From NCBI GenBank assembly GCA_016794625.1, contig JAEUGY010000118.1, positions 1 to 64,000 of the forward strand: a stretch of DNA of 64,000 nucleotides. Direction: 5' to 3'. Below are positions 16,642 through 25,728 of the stretch, one piece after another. Numbering within the stretch: the first letter of the stretch is position 1; every line of letters begins with the position of its first letter. Position numbers and translations under genes: made by a program. This stretch comes from Opitutaceae bacterium. GTDB lineage: Bacteria > Verrucomicrobiota > Verrucomicrobiia > Opitutales > Opitutaceae. A model generated the notes under the pieces. The model saw only the letters and a program-made list of their open reading frames with translations. It did no database searches and was not told where the DNA came from.

Positions 16642-17763
16642 CTACCGCGTCCGGCTGAAGAACCAGAGCCCCACACTCAGCATAGCGGCGTTGGGCAGCA
16701 GGGCGGCGTAGAACGGCGCGATGACATCCCGGCCACCCAAAGCGTAGCTGGCTTTGACGAGGAGAAAATAGACCACGAACAACCCCAGCGACTTCGACAC
16801 GCCGACCGCCGGATTCACCCGTACACCCGAGACCGCAAAGGGCACGGCCAGGGCGAGGATGATCAGGGGTCCCAGGGTGTCGACCCAGAGGGCATAGTAA
16901 CGCGTGGCGTAGAGCGGCAGCTTCGGATTCGCATCGAGTTCGAAATAGTCGAGAATCGTACGCAACTCGATGAACGAGAGATCTTGCGGCTTGCGATCGA
17001 ACACGCGCATCAACCCGGGATCCTCTCGAAAATGGGGGACCTGCTTCTCCTTGAAAAACACGATGCGCATGGTCTCGCCCGTTTCGACGTCGAACCACAC
17101 TTCCTGACCGTCCTTGAAGACCCAAAACCCGCGCTCGATGTCCCGCCACGCTTCCCGGGCCAGGATCCGCGTCTTCTCCCTCCGGTTCTGATCCAATTCG
17201 GTCACGGACACCCCGTAGCCGCGTCCGGTATAGGGCGAATAACGGTTCATGAACCAGACGCGGCGCTCGCGCTGGTTGTCAAAAGCCACACTTTTTACCG
17301 CCCCGATCTGATCGGACGTGCTGGTGCGTCCATCCTTCTCGTACTTCAGGCGGTCTCGCAGGGTGCGTGAGTTTTCAATCGACCACGGGATGACACTGGC
17401 CGTGAGCACCCACGTTACGGCGCACAGCAGCACGGCACACACCCAAAGGCTGCGCGTGATGCGCACGAGCCCGATGCCCGCGGCTCGCATGGCGATGATC
17501 TCGTTATTGCGATGCAGTTGTCCGAGGGAAAACAACAGCGACACCAGGAGCGCCAGCGGCAGCACGACCGAAAACGACATCGGCATGCTGATCAGGAAGT
17601 AAAAACCGATATCGGCGCCCGAAGCCCCATCCTCGACCAGATCCCGGAAATCGTCGTAAAGCGCCTGCATCAGCAACAAGCCGAGCGTCGCCCCGAGGAC
17701 CAGGGTGAAGATCTTCAGCCACTCGCGCAGGATGTACCGGTCGATCAGATTCAACCTTCCCAC
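16642..17763 (-). CDS. LptF/LptG family permease (YjgP/YjgQ)
   Basis: A 373-residue membrane protein with the LptF/LptG layout: three N-terminal transmembrane segments (about residues 17-32, 52-77 and 104-125), a large periplasmic beta-jellyroll part (130-275) and three C-terminal segments (from about 285). The opening LIDRYILREWLKIF and the EIIAMRAAGIGLVRI block are family signatures. In the Lpt system, LptF and LptG with the ATPase LptB extract lipopolysaccharide from the inner membrane and pass it to the periplasmic bridge, which implies a Gram-negative envelope. I cannot tell LptF from LptG by sequence alone, and no partner gene is adjacent. Confidence 0.9.
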   Translation of the reverse strand: MGRLNLIDRYILREWLKIFTLVLGATLGLLLMQALYDDFRDLVEDGASGADIGFYFLISMPMSFSVVLPLALLVSLLFSLGQLHRNNEIIAMRAAGIGLVRITRSLWVCAVLLCAVTWVLTASVIPWSIENSRTLRDRLKYEKDGRTSTSDQIGAVKSVAFDNQRERRVWFMNRYSPYTGRGYGVSVTELDQNRREKTRILAREAWRDIERGFWVFKDGQEVWFDVETGETMRIVFFKEKQVPHFREDPGLMRVFDRKPQDLSFIELRTILDYFELDANPKLPLYATRYYALWVDTLGPLIILALAVPFAVSGVRVNPAVGVSKSLGLFVVYFLLVKASYALGGRDVIAPFYAALLPNAAMLSVGLWFFSRTR

Positions 17764-17834
17764 CCAAGACCCACCCGACCCGATTGAAAACCTAAAACGG
17801 CGGGGAATGAAATTTCGCCGCGACCCGACCGCCC

Positions 17835-17853
17835 GGGCTGAAATTTTCAGCCC
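17835..17853. promoter_or_regulatory. Perfect 19-base palindrome between lpt-type permease and liv operon
   Basis: The sequence GGGCTGAAATTTTCAGCCC has 9-base arms around one central base. It lies 72 bases before the permease start and 126 bases before the first liv gene, in an AT-richer promoter region between divergent genes. The size and symmetry suit a dimeric repressor or activator site; it is not one of the GC-only repeat modules. No cognate regulator is adjacent. Confidence 0.5.
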
Positions 17854-17978
17854 CTTCCCCGGCGTGGACCAAGCCTTGCTGTCACGATGAAAGCTGCCTC
17901 ACAGTTTGGTTGAAAGCCTCCCGGCCCCCGTTTTGCTCCTCCGCCACGTCTCGTCTCCCTCGAATCTCCCGTTTCCCG

Positions 17979-19109
17979 ATGTCCCGAATTCAAACGTTGT
18001 TGGTTTCCCTGGTGTGCCTCGGTCTTCCGCTCGCGGCGTGGGCCCAGTCGGGCAAAATCAAGATTGGCGAGTATGCCTCCCTGACCGGCAAGGAGGCCGC
18101 GTTCGGCCAGTCGTCCCACAAGGGCACGGTGCTCGCGATCGAGGAGATCAACGCGGCCGGCGGCGTGCTGGGGCGTCAGCTGGAACTCGTCTCCGAGGAC
18201 AATCAGTCGAAGCCCGGTGAATCCGCCACCATCGCGACCAAGCTGATCACCCGCGAAAAGGTGGTCGCGCTCCTCGGCGAAGTCGCGTCCAGCCGGTCGA
18301 TCGAGGCTGCGATTGTGGCCCAGAAGTACCGCATCCCCCTGATCTCGCCGTCGTCGACCAACCCGAAGGTGACGGAGATCGGCAACTACATCTTCCGGGT
18401 CTGCTTCATCGACCCGTTTCAGGGCACGGCCCTGGCGAAGTTCGCCAGCTCCCACCTGAAGGCCCGGCGGGTTGCGATCGTCACCTCGGTGTCCTCCGCC
18501 TATTCCGTCGGTCTGGCCAAGTTCTTCCGCGAGCAGTTTGTCGCCGACGGCGGCCAGGTCGTGCTGGAGCAGAAGTACTCGGAGGGCGACAAGGACTTCA
18601 AGGCCCAGCTGACCGCGATCAAGGCGGCCGCGCCCGATGCGATCTTCGTGCCCGGTTACTACACCGAGGCGGCGCTCATGTGCAAACAAGCCCGCGACCT
18701 CGGCCTGAAGCAGCCCCTCTTCGGCGGCGACGGCTGGGAGGCGCCCGAGCTCATCACCATCGGCGGCAAGGCGGTCGAGGGCTGCTACTACTCCACCCAC
18801 TACTCCCCGGAAATTCCGACCGAGGCGGTCAAGACGTTCGTCAAGCGTTTCAAGGATCGCTGGAACGGCGAGACCCCGGACGCCATGGCCGCGCTCGGCT
18901 ATGACAGCGCCCTCGTGCTGGTCGACGCCATCCGCCGCGCCGGCTCGACCGAGGCCGACAAGATCCGTAGTGCCCTGGCCACAACCAAGGATCTGGAGGG
19001 CGTGACCGGACGCACCACGATCGACGCGCAGCGCAACGCCTCCAAGCCGGCCGTGGTCGTCGAGGTGCGGAACGGCGAGTTCCGCTTCGTGCAGAGCGTC
19101 GCGCCGTGA
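17979..19109 (+). CDS. ABC transporter substrate-binding protein, branched-chain amino-acid type (copy 1)
   Basis: The start is at ATG 17979, giving a signal peptide (MSRIQTLLVSLVCLGLPLAAWAQ); the frame is open 69 bases further upstream. The 376-residue protein is a type I periplasmic binding protein of the LivJ/LivK family, with KIGEYASLTGKEAAFGQ at the mature N-terminus, INAAGGVLGRQLELV, and the FVPGYYTEAA and GGDGWEAPEL ligand-cleft motifs. It captures an amino acid or similar small molecule and delivers it to the LivHMGF transporter encoded downstream. It is the first gene of a six-gene unit and overlaps copy 2 by four bases. Confidence 0.92.
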   Translation: MSRIQTLLVSLVCLGLPLAAWAQSGKIKIGEYASLTGKEAAFGQSSHKGTVLAIEEINAAGGVLGRQLELVSEDNQSKPGESATIATKLITREKVVALLGEVASSRSIEAAIVAQKYRIPLISPSSTNPKVTEIGNYIFRVCFIDPFQGTALAKFASSHLKARRVAIVTSVSSAYSVGLAKFFREQFVADGGQVVLEQKYSEGDKDFKAQLTAIKAAAPDAIFVPGYYTEAALMCKQARDLGLKQPLFGGDGWEAPELITIGGKAVEGCYYSTHYSPEIPTEAVKTFVKRFKDRWNGETPDAMAALGYDSALVLVDAIRRAGSTEADKIRSALATTKDLEGVTGRTTIDAQRNASKPAVVVEVRNGEFRFVQSVAP

Positions 19110-20254
19110 TCCCGCCACTCCATCGGTTTTTCCGGGCGGCCCGGCTGATGCTCGTCGCCAGCGCCGTCAGCCTCGCCGCCGTCCGAGCGGACGACGCGCC
19201 CAAACCCTGGAAAGTCGGGGCCTACGCCTCGCTCACCGGCAGCGAGGCCACCTGGGGCCAGTCCTACGAACGCGGCACCCGTCTGGCCATCGACGAAATC
19301 AACGCCGCCGGCGGCGTGCTCGGGCAGCCGCTGGAGCTGGTCATCGACGACAACCGCTCCAAATCGGGCGATTCCGCCACGATCGTGCGCAAACTGATCT
19401 CCCGCGACAAGGTTATCGCCGTGCTCGGCGAGGTCTCCTCCGGTCGCTCCCTCGAAGCCGCGCCGTTCTGCCAGCAGATGCGCATTCCGATGATTTCCAA
19501 CGGAAGCAACCCCAAGGTGACCGAAGTGGGCGACTACATCTTCCGCGTCGCGTACATCGACCCCTTCCAGGGTGCGGTCATGGCCCGCTTCGCCCGCGAA
19601 CACCTCCACATCACCCGCGTCGGCCTGCTCACCGACACGACCAACGCCTACGCCGTCGGCCTCGGACGCTTCTTCAAGGAACGCTTCCTGCATGAAGGTG
19701 GCATTGTGGCGCTGGAGCAGCGCTACAGCGGCAGCGAGCGCGACTTCAAGGCGCAGCTGACCGCGCTGCGCGCTGCCAACGTCGACGCGATCTTTGTCCC
19801 GGGCTACTACACCGAAGTGGGCCTGATCGCCGTCCAGGCGCGCGAGCTGGGCTATCGTGGACCGATCCTCGGGGGCGACGGCTGGGCGTCTCCCCAGCTG
19901 GCGGAGCTCGCGGGCGCCGCGCTCCACGACACCTATTACTGCGACAACTTCTCCCTCGAGTCCAGCGACCCCGTCACCCGACGCTTCATCGAACGCTACC
20001 GGGCGCGGTATCAATTGGACCCCGACTCGATCGCCCCCCTCGCCTACGACGCGGTGGCCCTGCTGGCCGACGCCCTGACCCGCGCCGGGTCCGCGCAACC
20101 CGCCAAGCTGCGCCAGGCCCTCGCCACGACCAGCGGTTTTGCCGGCGTCAGCGGCAGTCTCACGATCGACGCGAAGCGCAATCCGCAGAAACCGGCCTAC
20201 GTCGTCGGCTTTCGGGACGGACAGTACCGCCTGGTCACCACGATCGCCCCGTAG
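19106..20254 (+). CDS. ABC transporter substrate-binding protein, branched-chain amino-acid type (copy 2)
   Basis: The GTG at 19106 overlaps the stop of copy 1 (GTGA), which favours this start; ATG 19148 is an alternative. The 382-residue protein is a close paralogue of copy 1, sharing YASLTG.EA..GQS, INAAGGVLG, SRDKVIAVLGEVSSGRS, IDPFQG and VPGYYTE. The two are equally distant along their length, so this is an old gene duplication rather than a recent one. Two binding proteins feeding one permease usually broaden the range of substrates. Confidence 0.9.
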   Translation: MIPPLHRFFRAARLMLVASAVSLAAVRADDAPKPWKVGAYASLTGSEATWGQSYERGTRLAIDEINAAGGVLGQPLELVIDDNRSKSGDSATIVRKLISRDKVIAVLGEVSSGRSLEAAPFCQQMRIPMISNGSNPKVTEVGDYIFRVAYIDPFQGAVMARFAREHLHITRVGLLTDTTNAYAVGLGRFFKERFLHEGGIVALEQRYSGSERDFKAQLTALRAANVDAIFVPGYYTEVGLIAVQARELGYRGPILGGDGWASPQLAELAGAALHDTYYCDNFSLESSDPVTRRFIERYRARYQLDPDSIAPLAYDAVALLADALTRAGSAQPAKLRQALATTSGFAGVSGSLTIDAKRNPQKPAYVVGFRDGQYRLVTTIAP

Positions 20255-20278
20255 CGGGAGCCGACCGCCGCCGTCTTC

Positions 20279-21169
20279 ATGTCCGAATTCCTCCAACAGT
20301 TGCTCAACGGCATCTCGCTCGGCGCCATCTACGCGCTCATCGCCCTGGGCTACACGATGGTGTACGGCGTGCTTCGCTTCATCAACTTCGCCCATTCCGA
20401 TGTCTTCATGGTCGGCGCATTCGTCGGCTACTACCTGGGCCGGCTCCTGCCCGAACACACAGTGCTGGGCGGCATCACGGTGCTGGTGGGCGCGATGATC
20501 GCCTGCGCCCTGCTCGGCATGACGATCGAGCGGCTGGCCTACCGTCCCCTGCGCGGAGCCCCCACGCTCAATGTGCTGATCACGGCGATCGGGGTGTCAC
20601 TCCTGCTCGAATACACCGGCCAGCTCGTCTTCGGCGCCACCCCGCGGACCTTCCCGGCGATCTTTCCGGTCGCGCAGTTCGAGGTCGGCGGGCTCGTCAT
20701 TTCCAGCAACCAGCTGATGGTGATCGGCGTCTCCCTCGTGCTCATGGTGGTGCTGCAGCTCATCGTCTTCCGCACCCGGATCGGCACCGCCATGCGCGCC
20801 GTGTCGCTCAATCCGAACGCGGCGCGGCTGGTCGGGGTGAACAACGACGTGGTCATCAGCTTCACCTTCGGCCTGGGGTCCGCGCTGGCCGCGGCGGGCG
20901 GCATTCTCTACGCCATCAACTACCCTTCGATTGATCCGTTGATGGGGGTGATGCCCGGGCTGAAGGCCTTTGTCGCGGCGATCCTCGGCGGCATCGGCAA
21001 CATCCCCGGCGCAGCCCTGGGCGGTCTGCTCCTGGGCACGGTCGAGACGTTTGTCTCCGGCAGCCAGTTCTCGACGTACAAGGACGCGATCGCCTTCGGC
21101 ATCCTGATCATCATCCTGTTGTTCCGCCCCGCCGGTCTGCTCGGCAAGTTCACGGTCGAAAAGGTCTGA
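20279..21169 (+). CDS. livH: LivH-type branched-chain amino-acid ABC permease
   Basis: A 296-residue integral membrane protein with about eight hydrophobic segments. It opens with QQLLNGISLGAIYALIALGYTMVYGVLRFINFAHSD, the LivH signature, and has the cytoplasmic coupling motif RAVSLNPNAARLVGVN and the GGIGNIPGAALGG motif near the C-terminus. With LivM it forms the translocation channel. It follows the second binding protein by 24 bases and is two bases from livM. Confidence 0.93.
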   Translation: MSEFLQQLLNGISLGAIYALIALGYTMVYGVLRFINFAHSDVFMVGAFVGYYLGRLLPEHTVLGGITVLVGAMIACALLGMTIERLAYRPLRGAPTLNVLITAIGVSLLLEYTGQLVFGATPRTFPAIFPVAQFEVGGLVISSNQLMVIGVSLVLMVVLQLIVFRTRIGTAMRAVSLNPNAARLVGVNNDVVISFTFGLGSALAAAGGILYAINYPSIDPLMGVMPGLKAFVAAILGGIGNIPGAALGGLLLGTVETFVSGSQFSTYKDAIAFGILIIILLFRPAGLLGKFTVEKV

Positions 21170-21171
21170 CC

Positions 21172-22113
21172 ATGCCGCGCCCGCACCTCGCCCTGCTCCT
21201 CGCCCTCGCCGCCAGCGTCGGGATCTCGACCCTGTCCGACCGGATCGACGCCTACGTGCTCGATGTCGCCATGGGCGTCGGCATCAACATCATCCTCGCC
21301 GTCTCGCTCAACCTCGTGAATGGCCACACCGGCCAGTTCTCGCTCGGTCATGCGGGATTCATGGCGGTGGGCGCGTACCTGTCGTCCGCCGTGACCGTCT
21401 TCCTCGGCCCCCGGTTGCTCGGTGCCGAAGGGGGCGGGCCCTGGGGTCAGGGCGGGCTCTTCGCGGGCGCGCTGATCATTGGCGGGCTCTGCGCCGCGTT
21501 CGCCGGGCTGCTGATCGGGCTGCCTTCCTTGCGCCTGAAGGGCGACTACCTGGCGCTGGTCACACTCGGCTTTGGCGAAATCATCCGCGTGGTCTTCCAG
21601 AACGTGGAAACGCTCGGCGGCGCACTCGGATTCATCGGCATGCCGGCTTACACCACGTTCGCGTGGACCTACGGGTGTGTGGCCCTGACCATCTTTACCG
21701 TCGGCTGCCTGGTCAACTCCACCTACGGGCGCGGTTTTCTCGCCACGCATGACGACGAAATCGCGGCCGAGGCGGTGGGACTGGATACCACGCGCTACAA
21801 GATCGTGGCCTTCGTCATCGGCGCGTTCTTCGCCGGCATCGCCGGGGGGCTCTTTTCGCACTTCAAGCTGGCGATCGATCCGCGGGGCTTCGATTTCGCC
21901 CGGTCGATTGAAATTGTCGTCATGGTCATCCTCGGCGGCATGGGCAATACCCTCGGCGTCATCCTCGCCGCGGTGTTGTTGACCCTCCTGCCCGAGGTGC
22001 TGCGGCCGATCGCCGAGTATCGGATGATCATCTACTCGTTGCTGCTCATCGTGCTCATGCTGGTGCGGCCGCAGGGGCTGTTCCGGTTTACGCGGACGAA
22101 AGGCCAGCCATGA
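21172..22113 (+). CDS. livM: LivM-type branched-chain amino-acid ABC permease
   Basis: A 313-residue membrane protein with the LivM signatures LNLVNGHTGQFSLGHAGFMAVGAY near residue 45, RLKGDYLALVTLGFGEIIRVVFQN near residue 120 and GGMGNTLGVILAA near residue 255. It pairs with LivH to form the channel. Its stop overlaps the start of livG by four bases (ATGA), so expression is coupled. Confidence 0.93.
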   Translation: MPRPHLALLLALAASVGISTLSDRIDAYVLDVAMGVGINIILAVSLNLVNGHTGQFSLGHAGFMAVGAYLSSAVTVFLGPRLLGAEGGGPWGQGGLFAGALIIGGLCAAFAGLLIGLPSLRLKGDYLALVTLGFGEIIRVVFQNVETLGGALGFIGMPAYTTFAWTYGCVALTIFTVGCLVNSTYGRGFLATHDDEIAAEAVGLDTTRYKIVAFVIGAFFAGIAGGLFSHFKLAIDPRGFDFARSIEIVVMVILGGMGNTLGVILAAVLLTLLPEVLRPIAEYRMIIYSLLLIVLMLVRPQGLFRFTRTKGQP

Positions 22114-22910
22114 CTCCGGCCAGCTCCACGCTGCTCCAGCTCAACCAGGTGACGCTCCGCTTCGGCGGTCTGACCGCGGTCAACACGGTCGACCTCAGCG
22201 TCGGTCCGGGCGAACTGGTCGGGTTGATCGGTCCGAACGGGGCGGGCAAGACCACCGTGTTCAACCTCATCACGGGCGTGTACCAGCCCAGCGAGGGCTC
22301 GGTTCTGTTCTGCGGGCAACCGCTCGCCGGGCTGCGCGTCAATGCCATCGTCGGCCGGGGCATCGCCCGCACGTTTCAAAACATCCGGCTCTTCGGCAGC
22401 CTGAGCGTGCTCGATAATGTACGGGCGGCCTGCAACCTCAACCGGGCCACCGGAGCCGGGCACGCCCTGCTGCGCGGACGGCGGTTTCAGGAGGACGAGG
22501 CGGCCATCGTGCGGCGGGCGGAGGAGTTGCTGGACTTGTTCCATCTGCTGCGCTTTCGCGACGCCCCCGCCAAGAGTCTGCCCTACGGTGAACAGCGCCG
22601 GCTGGAGATCGTGCGCTGCCTGGCGACGCGTCCGCGGCTGCTTCTGCTCGACGAGCCGGCCGCCGGCATGAACCCGACGGAGAAGCAGGAATTGGTGCGG
22701 CTGATCCAGCAGATCCAGCGGCAATTCGACTTGTCCATCCTGCTGGTCGAACACTCGATGAAAGTGGTCATGGGTGTCTGCCAGCGCATCGCCGTGCTCG
22801 ACTACGGGGTCAAGATCGCCGAGGGCCCGCCGGGCGAGATCCAAAAGGACCCCAAGGTGATCGAAGCCTACCTCGGCGAGGACCACGGGGCCAACCGGGC
22901 CCACCACTGA
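22110..22910 (+). CDS. livG: LivG-type ABC transporter ATPase
   Basis: A 266-residue ATPase with Walker A GPNGAGKTT (residues 41-49), a YGEQRRLEI signature region, Walker B LLLLDEPAAGMN and switch His in LLVEHSMKVV. The insertion between Walker A and the signature and the C-terminal GPPGEIQKDPKVIEAYLGE are typical of LivG. It powers the LivHM channel. It starts inside the livM stop. Confidence 0.94.
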   Translation: MTPASSTLLQLNQVTLRFGGLTAVNTVDLSVGPGELVGLIGPNGAGKTTVFNLITGVYQPSEGSVLFCGQPLAGLRVNAIVGRGIARTFQNIRLFGSLSVLDNVRAACNLNRATGAGHALLRGRRFQEDEAAIVRRAEELLDLFHLLRFRDAPAKSLPYGEQRRLEIVRCLATRPRLLLLDEPAAGMNPTEKQELVRLIQQIQRQFDLSILLVEHSMKVVMGVCQRIAVLDYGVKIAEGPPGEIQKDPKVIEAYLGEDHGANRAHH

Positions 22911-22944
22911 ACGAGCCGCCCGCCGCGTCCTCCTCTTCCCGTTC

Positions 22945-23652
22945 ATGCTCGCTGTCTCCGATCTCCATGTTTCTTACGGCGCGATCAACGCCCTTTCGGG
23001 GGTGACGTTTCGTATTCCCAAGGGAGCCATCGTCACACTGATCGGGGGCAATGGCGCCGGCAAGACGACCACGCTGCGCACCATCTCCGGTCTGCTGCGC
23101 CCGAAGCGCGGCACGGTGACGTTCAAGGACGAGGGCATCTCGAACCTGCCGGCTCACGCCATTGTTTCGCGGGGGCTCTGTCACGTGCCGGAAGGGCGCA
23201 TGGTGTTTTCGAATCTTTCCGTGGAGGAGAACCTCGCCATGGGTGCCTACCTCCAGCGCGACCGCGCCCGGATCGCGGAGACGCGGGCGTACGTGTTCAG
23301 TGTCTTCCCTCGCCTGCAGGAGCGGCTGCGCCAGGTCGCCGGCACGCTCTCCGGAGGCGAACAGCAGATGCTGGCCATCGGACGCGCCCTGATGGGCAAT
23401 CCGTCGTTCCTCATGCTCGACGAACCCTCGCTCGGCATCGCGCCCCGGCTGATCGCGACCATCTTTGAGAAGATCGTCGAAATCAACCGGAGCCACGGCA
23501 TCACCATCCTCCTGGTCGAACAGAACGCGAACCTCGCCCTCGAGGTGTCCTCCTACGCGTACGTGCTGGAGACCGGCCGGGTGGTGATGGAAGGGCCCAG
23601 CGACCAGTTGAAACACGACCCGCAACTGCGCGCCACCTACCTGGGCGGATGA
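22945..23652 (+). CDS. livF: LivF-type ABC transporter ATPase
   Basis: A 235-residue ATPase with Walker A GGNGAGKTT (34-42), signature LSGGEQQM, Walker B FLMLDEPSLGIAP and switch His position replaced by Gln in LLVEQNANLALE, as is normal for LivF. The VPEGRMVFSNLSVEENL segment is a family hallmark. It forms the ATPase pair with LivG. It is the last gene of the ABC operon; the next gene is 77 bases away on the same strand. Confidence 0.94.
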   Translation: MLAVSDLHVSYGAINALSGVTFRIPKGAIVTLIGGNGAGKTTTLRTISGLLRPKRGTVTFKDEGISNLPAHAIVSRGLCHVPEGRMVFSNLSVEENLAMGAYLQRDRARIAETRAYVFSVFPRLQERLRQVAGTLSGGEQQMLAIGRALMGNPSFLMLDEPSLGIAPRLIATIFEKIVEINRSHGITILLVEQNANLALEVSSYAYVLETGRVVMEGPSDQLKHDPQLRATYLGG

Positions 23653-23729
23653 AACGCCCGCCCCAACGTCGCGCAACCTGCGCTGCAGTTCACGGTTGCA
23701 CGAGAAGAAGCGCCCGCTAAGCCAGACCC

Positions 23730-25352
23730 ATGGCGCAAGCGAAAGAAGCCTGGTCTTCACGTTTCGGGGTGATTCTGGCTGTGGCCGGATCCGCGGTGGG
23801 CTTGGGCAATTTTCTGCGATTTCCCGGACTGGCCGCCCAATACGGGGGCGGGGCCTTCATGATCGCGTACTTCGTGTCGCTCCTGCTCATCGGCATCCCG
23901 CTGGGCTGGGTGGAATGGACCCTCGGACGCGAAGGAGGCCGGCGCGGCTTTCACTCCACCGCCGGGATCTTTCATGCGCTAATGTCCCGCCCGTGGGCGA
24001 AGTACCTGGGCGTAATCGGCTTTTTCACCCCGGTGGTGATCTACACGTACTACGTCTACGTCGAGGCGTGGTGCCTAGGGTACGCCCTCAACGCGATCAC
24101 CGGCAAGCTGAGCGTGCCCGGCATGAATTACGGCGAATTCTTCGCCCGTTTCACCGGTGCGCAGGCCGACGGCGTGGCGCTGCAATTCGGGCTGCACGAC
24201 GTCGGCATTTTCGTGCTCATCGTCTATGTCCTGAACTTCATCTTCATTTACCGGGGCATTTCCAAGGGCATCGAGATGGTCTGCACCTACGCCATGCCCG
24301 CGCTGATCCTGATCGCCATCATTATTCTTGCGCGGGTGATGACCCTGGGGACACCCGATGCCGCCAAACCGGATCAGTCGGTGCTCAACGGTTTGGGCTA
24401 CCTGTGGAATCCGCGCGACGTCGCCACCGGTCTGAAGAACCCGGAGCTCTGGCTCGCCGCCGCCGGACAGATCTTCTTCTCCCTATCCGTCGGATTCGGG
24501 GTGATCATCACGTACGCGAGCTACCTCAAGACCAAGGACGACGTCGTGCTCTCCGGCCTGACCGCTTCGGCCGCCAACGAGTTCTGTGAAGTCGGGCTCG
24601 GCGGTCTTATCACCGTGCCCGCCGCCTTCATTTTCCTCGGTGCCGCGGGGGTGGCCGGACAAGGCACCTTTGCCCTCGGGTTCAATGTGCTGCCCGAAGT
24701 GTTTGTGCGCATGCCCGGCGGACAGATCTTTGCCTCGATCTTCTTCATCCTCCTGTTCCTCGCCGCCATCACGAGTTCGCTCTCCATGCTGCAGCCCGGC
24801 ATCGCCTTCCTTGAGGAAGGACTCGGGCTGGGGCGCAAGGCCTCCGTGGCCCTGCTGGGGCTGGTGACGGGGCTCGGCACGCTGTTCGTCTGGTATTTTT
24901 CCCGCGATCTCAAGGCGATGGATACGCTCGATTTCTGGGTTGGTACGCTGATGCTCTTCATCCAGGCGACCATCCTGGTCATCATTTTCGCGTGGAATGT
25001 CGGCATCGAGCGCGGATGGGCGCTCATGCACGAGGGAGCGGAGATGCGGGCGCCCACGATCTACAAGTTTATCCTGCGCTGGGTTACCCCGCTCTTCCTC
25101 GTGGCCATCTTCGTCATGTGGTTAATGAAGAATGTCGCGGGCTGGAATTTCTCGTTCAGCCAGCCGGTCTTCGCGCCCAGCGGCTACGTGCTTGATCTGA
25201 TCGGTGCCCAGCCCAGCCCGGTCGCCCGGCTTGCCATCGGCATGATCGTTCTCATCACCGCCTTTGCCCTCGTGCTGACCCATCTGGCCGGAAAACGTTG
25301 GGACGCGGCCGCGGCGCGAACCCGCACCCCCAAAGGAAAGGCAACCCCATGA
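23730..25352 (+). CDS. Sodium-dependent transporter of the neurotransmitter:sodium symporter family
   Basis: A 540-residue membrane protein with about twelve transmembrane segments and the NSS signature near the N-terminus (RFGVILAVAGSAVGLGNFLRFP), where the unwound part of helix 1 binds sodium and substrate. Bacterial members such as LeuT, Tyt1 and MhsT take up amino acids with sodium. Its place directly after a branched-chain amino-acid ABC operon and its overlap with a small partner gene support amino-acid import. The exact substrate cannot be read from sequence. Confidence 0.93.
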   Translation: MAQAKEAWSSRFGVILAVAGSAVGLGNFLRFPGLAAQYGGGAFMIAYFVSLLLIGIPLGWVEWTLGREGGRRGFHSTAGIFHALMSRPWAKYLGVIGFFTPVVIYTYYVYVEAWCLGYALNAITGKLSVPGMNYGEFFARFTGAQADGVALQFGLHDVGIFVLIVYVLNFIFIYRGISKGIEMVCTYAMPALILIAIIILARVMTLGTPDAAKPDQSVLNGLGYLWNPRDVATGLKNPELWLAAAGQIFFSLSVGFGVIITYASYLKTKDDVVLSGLTASAANEFCEVGLGGLITVPAAFIFLGAAGVAGQGTFALGFNVLPEVFVRMPGGQIFASIFFILLFLAAITSSLSMLQPGIAFLEEGLGLGRKASVALLGLVTGLGTLFVWYFSRDLKAMDTLDFWVGTLMLFIQATILVIIFAWNVGIERGWALMHEGAEMRAPTIYKFILRWVTPLFLVAIFVMWLMKNVAGWNFSFSQPVFAPSGYVLDLIGAQPSPVARLAIGMIVLITAFALVLTHLAGKRWDAAAARTRTPKGKATP

Positions 25353-25504
25353 CACTCGGAGGCTGGATCAATCTGCTGCTCTCGGTCGGTTTTGTCACCG
25401 TCCTCTTCGGCTACTGCGTTTGGCGCGTCCTGACCGGGCCCAAGAAGTCCCACACCCTCGCCCACGTCGAACCCATCGACGAGAGCAAGATCGACCGCCG
25501 CTAG
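25349..25504 (+). CDS. Small membrane subunit of the NSS transporter (MetS-like)
   Basis: A 51-residue protein whose ATG overlaps the transporter stop by four bases (ATGA) behind an AAAGGAAAGG ribosome binding site. It has one transmembrane helix (about residues 5-27) and a charged tail ending DESKIDRR. In Corynebacterium, MetP needs the 60-residue MetS for methionine and alanine import, and similar one-helix proteins sit next to many bacterial NSS genes. Size, topology and overlap fit that role here. Confidence 0.8.
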   Translation: MTLGGWINLLLSVGFVTVLFGYCVWRVLTGPKKSHTLAHVEPIDESKIDRR

Positions 25505-25572
25505 GCAATCCGCCGCCGAACGCAGGCAGCCGCGCGCGCCGACGTGTGCGCGGAACCCAACGTCTTTGTCTG

Positions 25573-25728
25573 TTGGAGGTGGGGTCGCCGACCCCGCAGG
25601 GATTGGCGTCGCAACTCCGACACGGAGATCCGAGGCGGGACCGATGGTCCCGTCGCGGCCTCAGCGAGGCCACCTCCAACGGAGGAAGGGATATTCTGTT
25701 GGAGGCGGGGTCGCCGACCCCGCGGGGA
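25573..25728. repeat. Palindromic repeat mosaic
   Basis: The spacer 25505-25906 contains GTTGGAGG with stem GGGGTCG-C-CGACCCC (25573-25600), stem GGGACC-GAT-GGTCCC (25637-25651), stem GGCCTC-AGC-GAGGCC ending ACCTCCAAC (25655-25680), and a second GTTGGAGG arm with the GGGGTCG/CGACCCC stem (25698-25725). The same arm sequence is joined to two different stems. From 25729 to 25906 there is no repeat; this AT-richer part holds the htpG promoter region. Confidence 0.83.
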
